DNA of 57,326 bases, from assembly GCA_023414875.1 (NCBI GenBank), contig JAEZMV010000026.1:1-57326 (forward strand), given 5' to 3'. The position numbers and the translations under genes are program-made. Positions 33,502-41,598 of the stretch are shown in pieces. The notes below the pieces were generated by a model, which had not been told where the DNA came from, made no database searches, and saw only the letters and a program-made list of their open reading frames with translations. The first letter of the stretch is position 1, and the number at the start of each line of letters is the position of its first letter. The DNA is from Bacillota bacterium (GTDB lineage Bacteria > Bacillota > Clostridia > Lachnospirales > Lachnospiraceae).

Positions 33502-34842
33502 ATGAATGAAATTCAATTACAAAATCATTATAGCATATTAGAATACAAATTGTTATCTGGAAAAGATAGAATTTCTAAATCAACGTTTAATAGAGATAAA
33601 AATGATATATTTAATACTATAATAAGAAAATATAATAATGGTACTTATCATTTTACTCCATATAAGGTTATAAATATTAATAAAAATCGTAAAGTTTATA
33701 TAGCAAGTATAAAAGATCGTATTGTGTTAAATATATTAAAAGATCATATAAATAATAAATATAATATTCATTATAAAAATCGTCTATATGAAATAAAAAG
33801 ACTAATTGAAATTTTGGATGATAAAATCCCTTATACAATTATAAAGCTAGATATATCTGATTATTTTAATTCAATAAATAAAGCATTATTATTTACAAAG
33901 CTTAAAGAAAGTGGGCTATTAGGCAATAGAGAATTTAAATTAGTTACGAAATCATTAGGTGAATATAAAAAAGGAGTGGGTCAAGGCCTACCTATAAGTA
34001 ATCCTTTAGCAGAAATATATTTAGAACGATTAGATTGGGAACTTAAGCGTATTTCTCAAAATGTAGTTTTTTATTCTCGGTATGTAGATGATATTATTAT
34101 CTTGCTAAATGGTAGTTCAACAGATATTGAACTTAAAAATTTGAAAGATGATGTAGAAAAATTATTTAAAAAGAATAAACTTAATATTAATGAAAAAAAA
34201 TCTATGATCCAGAATCTTTCAGGCACGACTTTTAATTATTTAGGTTATTCAATAACAAGAGATATTTATGATAAAAATCGTCAATTTCAATTGGATTTAA
34301 CGATTAGTATTACACAAAACAAATATAATAAAGAATGCAAAAAAATAATTAAAACTTTTGAAGATTTTAAAGCAAATGGAAGGTTTGAATTATTTGGAGA
34401 AAGATTATCTATATTAACACATAAAAATTATATTTTAAAAGCAATTTCAAAAGTTGACGATGATGGTATTGTCCGACATAACAATAAAAAAATATGTTTT
34501 GGGTTGTTAGAAAACTATAGGTATATATCAGATTTATCAATTTTAGAAAGATTAGATAAATTTATAGTAAAAAATTTATATGAATATATAGATGACAAAA
34601 AAATAAGAAGTTCATTATTCAAATATTCATATAAATATAATTTTGTTAAAAAACACATAAATAATTATGCTAATTTTACAGTAGATGACTATATCGATAG
34701 AATGTTTGAATTAGGAATTGGATTTAGATATGAATCAGATGAACAATTTGAACACTTTAGTGATTATTATAAGACGTATGATTTAATGGATTTGCAAAGA
34801 ATTTATTTTAAAGAACTTCTCTTAATATATAAAGGTTGTTAA
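33502..34842 (+). CDS. Reverse transcriptase, Abi/UG (DRT) type
   Basis: A 446-aa RT with intact catalytic motifs: motif A IIKLDISDYFNSI (D117), motif B GQGLPISNPLAEIYL (160-174), motif C YSRYVDDIII (YVDD 194-197), motif D NKLNINEKKS and motif E FNYLGYS. It lacks the retron NAxxH and VTG signatures and group II intron maturase/endonuclease parts. The PIS variant of motif B suits the UG/DRT group of defence RTs. ATG at 33502 (MNEIQLQ) has AAGGGG 6 nt upstream; the earlier ATG at 33,469 would run through the structured leader. It ends in a terminator. Very AT-rich coding, like its divergent partner, marks both as recent arrivals from another source. Confidence 0.85.
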   Translation: MNEIQLQNHYSILEYKLLSGKDRISKSTFNRDKNDIFNTIIRKYNNGTYHFTPYKVININKNRKVYIASIKDRIVLNILKDHINNKYNIHYKNRLYEIKRLIEILDDKIPYTIIKLDISDYFNSINKALLFTKLKESGLLGNREFKLVTKSLGEYKKGVGQGLPISNPLAEIYLERLDWELKRISQNVVFYSRYVDDIIILLNGSSTDIELKNLKDDVEKLFKKNKLNINEKKSMIQNLSGTTFNYLGYSITRDIYDKNRQFQLDLTISITQNKYNKECKKIIKTFEDFKANGRFELFGERLSILTHKNYILKAISKVDDDGIVRHNNKKICFGLLENYRYISDLSILERLDKFIVKNLYEYIDDKKIRSSLFKYSYKYNFVKKHINNYANFTVDDYIDRMFELGIGFRYESDEQFEHFSDYYKTYDLMDLQRIYFKELLLIYKGC

Positions 34843-34898
34843 ATTAAATATTGTGAAAATTGAAAAGCATTTAGTTTAATGCTTCAGACTGCAGACAA

Positions 34899-34934
34899 AA
34901 TCCTCAGATTTCAACTGAAATCCGAGGATTTTTT
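34899..34934 (+). terminator. RT gene terminator
   Basis: AATCCTCaGATTTCA pairs with TGAAATCcGAGGATT and is followed by six T. An AAGCAT/ATGCTT hairpin precedes it. Confidence 0.9.
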
Positions 34935-35224
34935 ATGGATTGTTTAAGTAACCCCTTGCAAAATCAGCGCTTCAACCCATGCCATAGAGGGCATAAGATA
35001 TACTGAATTCAATTGGATTACGTTAGTTAATACAAAAATAATATAGAGGAATAATAGTTTTGATTACACTTTTGATTACAATCAAAAAGATGATGTACGA
35101 AATGCCCTGTGAATGCTATTATAAAAGTGAGCCATTTACCTATCTTGTGCTAGTCAAAAAGTGAGCCACTTTCGACAAATACCCTGTATACTAATCTTAA
35201 AGATTAGTACAGGAGGACGAAAGG

Positions 35225-36700
35225 GTGATTATTGACGTGGACATCTACCAACAGATCAGAGAAATGACCACAAAACAGCATATGTCACAACGAGCTGTTG
35301 CTAAGGCTTTAGGCATATCGCGTAACACCGTCAAGAAGTACTGTGACGGTAATAACGTTCCTTGGCAACGTAAAGAGTATATCCGCGAATCAAATGTATT
35401 AACAAACGATATACTTGATTTTATTCTTAAATGTCTTGAAGAAGACAAAAAAGAAGGACTTGATAAACAGTCACACACAGCCAGACGAATCTATCACAGA
35501 CTAGTTAATGAGAAAAACTTTACGGGTGGAGAATCTACGATACGTTCCGCTGTAAAGGAGATTAAAGGAAGTATTCCTAAATCCTTTATACCGCTTGAGT
35601 TTGATCCTGGTGAAGCAATGCAGATAGACTGGGGTGAAGCCACTGTTTATCTAAATGGTAATAAAACAAAACTAAATCTGTTTTGTGCCAGACTTTGTTA
35701 TAGTTGCAGCATGTTTGTTATGACATTTATGCATCAGAACGAAGAATCGTTCTTGGAAGGTCAACAGAAAGCCTTTGAATACTTCGGAGGTGTTCCTCAC
35801 AAGGTTATCTTTGATAATGCTAAAGTAGCTGTGAAAGAAGGCTTCGGTAAATATGCAGTAATGCAGAATGCCTATAAGGCTTTTAGTGCTCATTACACAT
35901 TTGATGCTTTGTTCTGCAATGTCGCCAGTGGTAATGAAAAAGGATTAGTTGAAAACCTTGTTGGATTTTCAAGAAGAAACTTACTTGTTCCAGTTCCACA
36001 TTTGGCTAATTTATCAGAATTAAATCTGTATTTACTTAATGGCTGTAATAAATATAAAGAACATGAAATTCCTGGTCGAGAAGGTACAGTTGGTCTTCGG
36101 CTTAGACAAGAATCAAGTTACTTTTATACTCTTCCTAAGTATTGCTTCGACACAAGTAAAACTGTTATTGCAAAGGTTAATGAGTATTCAACAGTTCGAT
36201 TTGACAAGAATAATTATTTTGTTCCAGCTGATCTCATTGGAAAGGATGCAACTGTTAAAGCTTATGGTAACCACATCAACATTCTATATCACAACAAAAC
36301 TATAGCAACCTATGTGAGGCTTTATGGTAGTGGCAATTCAACAAGTTATACACTTGAACATTACATGCCATTACTTGAGCGTAAACCAAGGTCCGTATTC
36401 CATGCTAAACCTGTCAGACAGGTGATTCAAAAGGACTTATTAGAATGGGGAATGAAATTCCCTAATGCTAATAGAGATACGGTCAAGCTCCTCAGACTAT
36501 GCCTCGATTATAGTGTAGATAGAATACTAAATATCAAAAACCAGATTCCATACACGGTGCAACCTACGATAGACCTCGTCCGTAGCTATCTTGATGGACC
36601 AGTTCAAAATAACATAATACCAATGTCAAGCGAAGTAATTGTTGATACAGTTGACTTATCATCATACGATGAAAAGTTTGGAATGGTGGTGAATGATTAA
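35225..36700 (+). CDS. istA: IS21 transposase IstA
   Basis: A 491-aa transposase. It has an N-terminal helix-turn-helix (MSQRAVAKALGISRNTVKKY, residues 19-38) and an RNase-H-like DDE domain. The acidic residues are visible in EFDPGEAMQIDWGEA (first D), VIFDNAKVAVKEG (second D) and GNEKGLVENLVGFSRRN (E). IstA cuts and joins the IS ends together with IstB. The start is GTG at 35225 with AGGAGG upstream. It overlaps istB by one base (TAATG). Confidence 0.93.
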   Translation: MIIDVDIYQQIREMTTKQHMSQRAVAKALGISRNTVKKYCDGNNVPWQRKEYIRESNVLTNDILDFILKCLEEDKKEGLDKQSHTARRIYHRLVNEKNFTGGESTIRSAVKEIKGSIPKSFIPLEFDPGEAMQIDWGEATVYLNGNKTKLNLFCARLCYSCSMFVMTFMHQNEESFLEGQQKAFEYFGGVPHKVIFDNAKVAVKEGFGKYAVMQNAYKAFSAHYTFDALFCNVASGNEKGLVENLVGFSRRNLLVPVPHLANLSELNLYLLNGCNKYKEHEIPGREGTVGLRLRQESSYFYTLPKYCFDTSKTVIAKVNEYSTVRFDKNNYFVPADLIGKDATVKAYGNHINILYHNKTIATYVRLYGSGNSTSYTLEHYMPLLERKPRSVFHAKPVRQVIQKDLLEWGMKFPNANRDTVKLLRLCLDYSVDRILNIKNQIPYTVQPTIDLVRSYLDGPVQNNIIPMSSEVIVDTVDLSSYDEKFGMVVND

Positions 36701-37440
36701 TGGGTGAATTAAATGTAACAGGCGAGGTTATTACCCTTTATTGTAAGCAATTAAAATTACCGACATTTAATAATTATGAAGATGTAATACGGCAACTAGA
36801 TAAAGATAAAAGTTATGCTGATTTCTTATTACAATTACTGAAATCAGAGTCATTACAACGTCAGGAGAACAATCAAAAACGTCACATCAAAGCTGCTAAA
36901 TATCCATATGTTAAAACGATTGATGAGTATGATTTGTCTCGCTTAAAACATGTAAAGGAGCCATTTATCTGGGAACTAGCTGGTTGTGATTACATAGATA
37001 AAAATCAAAATGTAATAATGATTGGGAATCCCGGAACCGGCAAAATTCATTTAGCCATTGGCTTGGGAATGAAAGCATGTATGAACGGTTATTCAGTCAG
37101 ATTCTATACTGCAGCTACTCTTGCTACAGAACTAGTAGAAGCAAGTGATTACAAGCGCCTCACTAAGTTGGAGCGTCAACTTTCCGGTGTTGATTTACTA
37201 ATTATAGATGAGCTTTCATATCTTAGCTTCAACAGACATCAATCGGATCTACTATTTAAGGTAATATCTGACCGTTCAGAAAAAGGAAGTATCATAATAA
37301 CCACGAGCCTTGAATTTTCTAAATGGACAGAACTATTCGATAATCCTACCATGGTTTCAGCATTAGTTGATCGCATAACATTTAGATCACATGTATTAAA
37401 TATGAATGGTGATTCTTATCGTAAGTACAACATAAAGTAA
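36700..37440 (+). CDS. istB: IS21 helper ATPase IstB, altered P-loop
   Basis: A 246-aa AAA+ ATPase that helps IstA choose the target. It has Walker A MIGNPGTGKIHLAIGLG near residue 106 and Walker B LLIIDELSYLSF near 165. The usual GTGKTHLA reads GTGKIHLA here: the Thr/Ser that binds the nucleotide-Mg is replaced by Ile. This could weaken ATP binding and immobilise the copy. Otherwise the length and motifs are normal. Confidence 0.9.
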   Translation: MGELNVTGEVITLYCKQLKLPTFNNYEDVIRQLDKDKSYADFLLQLLKSESLQRQENNQKRHIKAAKYPYVKTIDEYDLSRLKHVKEPFIWELAGCDYIDKNQNVIMIGNPGTGKIHLAIGLGMKACMNGYSVRFYTAATLATELVEASDYKRLTKLERQLSGVDLLIIDELSYLSFNRHQSDLLFKVISDRSEKGSIIITTSLEFSKWTELFDNPTMVSALVDRITFRSHVLNMNGDSYRKYNIK

Positions 37441-37643
37441 TATGATAAATCAAGGGAAATGAAGGACTGCTCCCAATTTTCCCTTCTTTTATATATGAAG
37501 TGGCTCAATTATTCATTAGCACAAGAGCCAAAGTGGTATACTTTTTCATTAGCACAGGTGGCTCAGAAATTCATTAGCACCTGGCTCAAAAATTCATTGA
37601 CATTCACAATGCCCTTTCTATCAGTATTTTTTAGCGGGTGTAT

Positions 37644-37667
37644 GGTTCGATTCCCGTTATCCGCTTA
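37644..37667 (+). repeat. Core B: right attachment site of A-B element
   Basis: GGTTCGATTCCCGTTATCCG then CTTA repeats the tRNA-Gly 3' end. Downstream, AGAAGGATAT/ATATCCTTCT with TTTTTT (37,675-37,717) is a terminator, probably the one that once served the tRNA before the A-B element entered. Confidence 0.85.
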
Positions 37668-37740
37668 ATAGAAAAGAAGGATATGACACCGACTTAGGTG
37701 AAATATCCTTCTTTTTTGTTATGTGATTATATAAGGTAAG

Positions 37741-37836
37741 CGGGAAGAATAAAATGCGAACCCACTGGTGAGCCGCTTTTATTCTTCCTGCGTGATTCCA
37801 CGGTTTTCAGAATCACGCTATTCCCGTTATCCGCTT
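37741..37836 (+). repeat. Two-hairpin repeat, copy 1, with core C
   Basis: Hairpin 1 pairs GGAAGAATAAAA with TTTTATTCTTCC around GAACCCACTGGTGAG. Hairpin 2 pairs GCGTGATTC with GAATCACGC. Core C, ATTCCCGTTATCCGCTT (37,820-37,836), ends it. The five copies in the window share the apical loop of hairpin 1 while the stem bases change together. Confidence 0.75.
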
Positions 37837-37995
37837 GAATATTTATTAACTACCTAGAAGCAAAATCATCAGGCGACCATTTGTCTATTATGGCAATAAC
37901 TATGGGTAGTGTTAAAAAGCCTTGTAAATGCGAACACCTCAGTTTTACACCTTATTTACTTTACATTCTCGGCTGGTTTGTAATTTATGTAGGAT
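37837..37995. other. Spacer after core C
   Basis: This is non-coding. GGCGACCAT at 37,872-37,880 matches the block that begins the conserved ends before cores D-F. TAACTACC/GGGTAGTGTTA can pair. Confidence 0.4.
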
Positions 37996-39366
37996 TTAAA
38001 GTTTCTTTCCACAACAATTTTTGTATTTCAAACCACTTCCACATGGGCAAGGTTCATTAGGATAGATTTTCTTTCTTTTAAAACTATGCATATTTGATCG
38101 AACACTTGAATCCGTAATAAAGGAAGGATATATTTCTTTTTCAGCTAGTATTTGTAATTCAATATGATGTATTAACTCATTAAAAATACCAAGACATTTG
38201 TACATTTTCCAAATATCATAACAGATTTGAATCAGCGAAAAATCCGTATATTTTGAAGAGTCATTTACTTCAATGAAACGTATTATTTGACCATGGCTGC
38301 TTGCTATTTCCTCAGAATTATAGCTGAAATGCCCAATACTGTTTCTGATATCTGGATTAAGGCAATCACAAAAAAGAGATTCAAACGGAGCAGACATATC
38401 AAGTAGTTTTATAATGTTGCCTTTATTTCGCATTTTCGGAATTTCCTTTAAACTCTTTATATTAAGTCCTTCAACAGGTTGTATACTATCAAAAGAATTT
38501 CGTTGAAGTATATTATCAAAGCCATAAGGCAATATGAGTAAACTGCATATTAATTCATATAAATCAACATAGAGTTGTTTCACTTCTTCAAATGAAGTTG
38601 TTGTAATAGATAATGCTCCGGTTAATATTGCTTCTTTGTCATGATAATAGTCAATTCCCACAGCAGGAATTAATAAATCAATTTTATTGTATATTTGATC
38701 ACATATATGATATATTCGTCTTTTCCATTCGGGTATTTGATTAAGTTCTGAAAGAAATCTAAAGTAATTAATACATTCACTAGTATTATTATTGTATGCA
38801 GACATAAATAAATCAGTTGTTTCTCTGGTTTGATTACCATGCTTAAGAAATTGGAATTGATTTATCATTGTTACAGCGCGTAAATAATCAGCTTCATTGT
38901 TTAGAGGGAAAAGTTTTACATTTGGATCATAATTTTTTCTAATAATTTGTGTTAAGACTTTTTCGTTACGGGCTTGATAAAGTTCATTAATTGCTCTAAC
39001 TGTAGAAACTCGATTATCACGGTAATTGATAATTTCCGAGAATTCTTTTTTGAAATTTTCATAGTCCATATTCTGGGTTGCAAATATAAAAGAAGTTGGA
39101 GCAAAAGTATCATCTATTGATGATACCGTATATGGAGGGCGTGTAAGAAATTCACCAGATGAATGAACTACAATTTGCGGAACATTTTCTTCAATCATAG
39201 TAGCATTATCGAAGTAAATACCTATCTTATCTTGATATTCTCCCTTTATAGTTATTCCGCAAGTACATTTATATCTTATTGGATGCTTTTTTGAATAACC
39301 TAATTGGTATTTTAGGTTACATATGGTGCCACATATATTACATTTATAATAGTAGTTGGCTTGCAT
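37996..39366 (-). CDS. SEC-C domain protein with HEPN-like motif
   Basis: A 456-aa protein. The N-terminus is a zinc ribbon (YKCNICGTICNLKY...YKCTCGITIKG, residues 7-42). The middle is helical and includes PDIRNSIGHFSYNSEE near residue 338; RNSIGH is an R-x4-H motif like that of HEPN RNases. The C-terminus is a SEC-C zinc motif (YPNEPCPCGSGLKYKNCCGKK). Other SEC-C/HEPN proteins occur in toxins and defence islands. The gene is the only cargo between cores C and D, so I suggest a single-gene abortive-infection or RNase function; this is inferred. ATG at 39366 has AGAGGTG upstream. Confidence 0.65.
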   Translation of the reverse strand: MQANYYYKCNICGTICNLKYQLGYSKKHPIRYKCTCGITIKGEYQDKIGIYFDNATMIEENVPQIVVHSSGEFLTRPPYTVSSIDDTFAPTSFIFATQNMDYENFKKEFSEIINYRDNRVSTVRAINELYQARNEKVLTQIIRKNYDPNVKLFPLNNEADYLRAVTMINQFQFLKHGNQTRETTDLFMSAYNNNTSECINYFRFLSELNQIPEWKRRIYHICDQIYNKIDLLIPAVGIDYYHDKEAILTGALSITTTSFEEVKQLYVDLYELICSLLILPYGFDNILQRNSFDSIQPVEGLNIKSLKEIPKMRNKGNIIKLLDMSAPFESLFCDCLNPDIRNSIGHFSYNSEEIASSHGQIIRFIEVNDSSKYTDFSLIQICYDIWKMYKCLGIFNELIHHIELQILAEKEIYPSFITDSSVRSNMHSFKRKKIYPNEPCPCGSGLKYKNCCGKKL

Positions 39367-39494
39367 ATCACACCTCTTTCGCTTTTGTTAGTTATACTAT
39401 AAAGAAGTTAGTGCATAAGGCAAAATATGGATGTAAATAGAATATAACAGAAGCTATGATAGCTAAAATTCAGTAATAAACTATTAGTTTGATC

Positions 39495-39576
39495 TGGCGG
39501 CCATCATTGCTAACTTACAGGCATTAAGCAAAGACTTCTCGCGAGTGTCACATGTATTTTATCCCGTTATCCGCTT
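39495..39576 (+). repeat. Core D with conserved end block
   Basis: TGGCGGCCAT, ACAGGCATTAA and CACATGTATT followed by ATCCCGTTATCCGCTT (39,561-39,576) match the ends of the E and F modules. No two-hairpin repeat follows this core. The remaining bases between 39,367 and 39,672 show nothing else. Confidence 0.7.
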
Positions 39577-39672
39577 TCATAGAAAATGGGAATTCACTTA
39601 TTTATATAGTGTTGTGCTGTTTTTTATAGAAATATATATGTTATTTATACTTGTTTTAGATCACAGAAATCT

Positions 39673-41598
39673 TTATTCTTCTAACCTAAAAACATTCTCT
39701 TTACCAAATAATTTTTCTGCTCCAGAAATCATACCTTCAGTGGGCGAGGGGCAAAATACAATTAAATTTCTTATTGCCCTCGTACAACAGACATAAAATA
39801 ATTTTTTGGTGCGTAGTAAAATATCTGGATAAGTTTTTTTCTTTGCCGGTGTTAATAAGTCATAAATATTTTCATCTAATAGATATTCAAAATTATAGTT
39901 TGACCAACCTCCATTATGTAATACTACCAAAACATTTTTATATTCTAAACCTTTTATTTTATGTTGAGTAGATAATGGTATGTATCCCTCCAAATATTTA
40001 TATAAATTCTGAAACGTAACATAACTAACATCTTTTACTCGCCAGTATAGATATTCATTTGACGTTATAAAATTTTCCAATCTATCATCTTTCTTACAAA
40101 TACCCGTTTTATCAGCATAATCTATTACCTGTTCTATTGTAGATGTTTTCATAGAAATTAGTTTTTTTACTTTCTCACTTAGTTTTTCTTTATCACTCAT
40201 TGTTTTAAATTTAAAGGAAGTCCTTCTAATAACTTCATTATACTGATTATTTTGATAGAGTTCTAAAAGTTCTTGAATTAAGAATAAATGTTGAATTAGT
40301 TTATCTCTTTTAGGTTCCCGGCTTATCACATTATCTAACTTTTTTTTATCATCAATAAGCGAATCTTTATCTAAATAAATTCTTAATACTTTTTCATAAG
40401 GCCAATTTTTTATATATTCATATAAAAGTATGTTTCTTTTATCTTCTAAAAATACATCAGTTTTATTCCTACCCGCATTTTCTCCTCTAGCATATTTCCA
40501 TGTAAGTTTTTTCACTACAACTTCAAATGTATCATTAGCAGAAATCTCAATTTCTTGTATATTAACTTGCTTTTTTACTTCATTTTTAAAATGCATTATA
40601 GGGTCATTGTCATATATATCCATTAAATCTTTAAATCCTGCTTCTGAAGCAATAAGGTTATGTGTTAGTCTTAGTTCTTTGGTATTTAGCGAATTCAAAA
40701 AATCCCATTCTTCACACCATTTTGAATTCTTTATTCTTTCTAAAGACATTTCATTATCATATATAAAAGTTGTTTTTCCATTTACGATATTTCCATCTTC
40801 CATGTTTGGTGCAGAATTATCTCTTGATGGTTTTTGTGATAAACCATCCGTCCGCAGTTTATTTGCTAAGGTTATAACAGAAAGTGGATTTCGTCTGTTT
40901 TCTTCCTTTTTAATCTCAATAACTTGTCCATTGTGAATATACTTATCTAAGTCTCCAACTCCTGTCTCATATATGGCTTGCATGCTATCTCCAAAAAATC
41001 CTATAATATTGCTTTTTTTGCTAACAGATAGAAAATCCAATAATATTTCAATAACCAAAGGAGATGTGTCTTGATACTCATCTACTAAAATATATTCATA
41101 TTTATCTTTTAAAATATCACATAATTTAATATATTTTGAGTACATTCGATTTGCTAAAACCAAAACCTCATCGTGTGATATTTCACCATTTCGAATTCGT
41201 AAATATTCTTTATATTGTATTCCATTGACAAAATCATTTTGATATTTTTCGCCAACATCTTGTACTTTAATTTTTCCATCAGGATTATTGATCTCATCAA
41301 GAAGTGTTTCTTTTAATTCTTTTTGATACTGCGAAATATTACTCCAGAAGAAATCATGAATTGTCGATACCCATAGATTTTCACTTTCAGTACGATTTCT
41401 AATTTCAATCGCCGCTGCATTAGTATATGTTATACATGCTATCGAAGCTGCTGGCGATCTATGAAAAATTTCATTTATTGTTTCTACCAAGGAATACGTT
41501 TTCCCACTACCAGCGCCTCCACTTAACAAAAAGTTTTTATTTTTACTTATACATTGTAATATACTTTCGATCTCTGTTAATTCCCCTGTTTTATCCAC
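39673..41598 (-). CDS. gajB: Gabija GajB-like UvrD helicase
   Basis: A 641-aa superfamily 1 helicase. It has Walker A LLSGGAGSGKTYSLVETI (residues 23-40), IACITYTNAAAIEIRNR, the Walker B motif YILVDEYQDTSPLVI near 168-182, GDSMQAIYE, and C-terminal motifs STQHKIKGLEYKNVLVVLH and LFYVCCTRAIRNLIVF. This is the UvrD/Rep-like partner that accompanies OLD nucleases in Gabija defence; it senses nucleotide levels or DNA ends and activates the nuclease. Its start overlaps the end of the gajA-like gene by 22 nt, so the two are coupled. The pair is the sole cargo between cores D and E. Confidence 0.9.
   Translation of the reverse strand: MDKTGELTEIESILQCISKNKNFLLSGGAGSGKTYSLVETINEIFHRSPAASIACITYTNAAAIEIRNRTESENLWVSTIHDFFWSNISQYQKELKETLLDEINNPDGKIKVQDVGEKYQNDFVNGIQYKEYLRIRNGEISHDEVLVLANRMYSKYIKLCDILKDKYEYILVDEYQDTSPLVIEILLDFLSVSKKSNIIGFFGDSMQAIYETGVGDLDKYIHNGQVIEIKKEENRRNPLSVITLANKLRTDGLSQKPSRDNSAPNMEDGNIVNGKTTFIYDNEMSLERIKNSKWCEEWDFLNSLNTKELRLTHNLIASEAGFKDLMDIYDNDPIMHFKNEVKKQVNIQEIEISANDTFEVVVKKLTWKYARGENAGRNKTDVFLEDKRNILLYEYIKNWPYEKVLRIYLDKDSLIDDKKKLDNVISREPKRDKLIQHLFLIQELLELYQNNQYNEVIRRTSFKFKTMSDKEKLSEKVKKLISMKTSTIEQVIDYADKTGICKKDDRLENFITSNEYLYWRVKDVSYVTFQNLYKYLEGYIPLSTQHKIKGLEYKNVLVVLHNGGWSNYNFEYLLDENIYDLLTPAKKKTYPDILLRTKKLFYVCCTRAIRNLIVFCPSPTEGMISGAEKLFGKENVFRLEE

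Larger units (their letters stand above)
35108..37608 (+). mobile_element. IS21-family insertion sequence
   Basis: The ends TGTGAATG (35,108) and CATTCACA (37,601-37,608) are inverted, and the first 26 bp match imperfectly, including GTGAGCC/GGCTCA blocks repeated inside each end as transposase sites (AAAAGTGAGCC, then AAAGTGAGCCAC). A 6-bp target duplication, ATGCCC, flanks it (35,102-35,107 and 37,609-37,614), so the insertion is fairly recent. It contains istA and istB. It lies inside the A-B element, between the RT gene and core B. Confidence 0.9.

Noticed and set aside
33369..34842. Classical retron
   Set aside because: The RT lacks the retron NAxxH and VTG motifs and a second RT-like gene is present, so only the inverted-repeat layout is retron-like.
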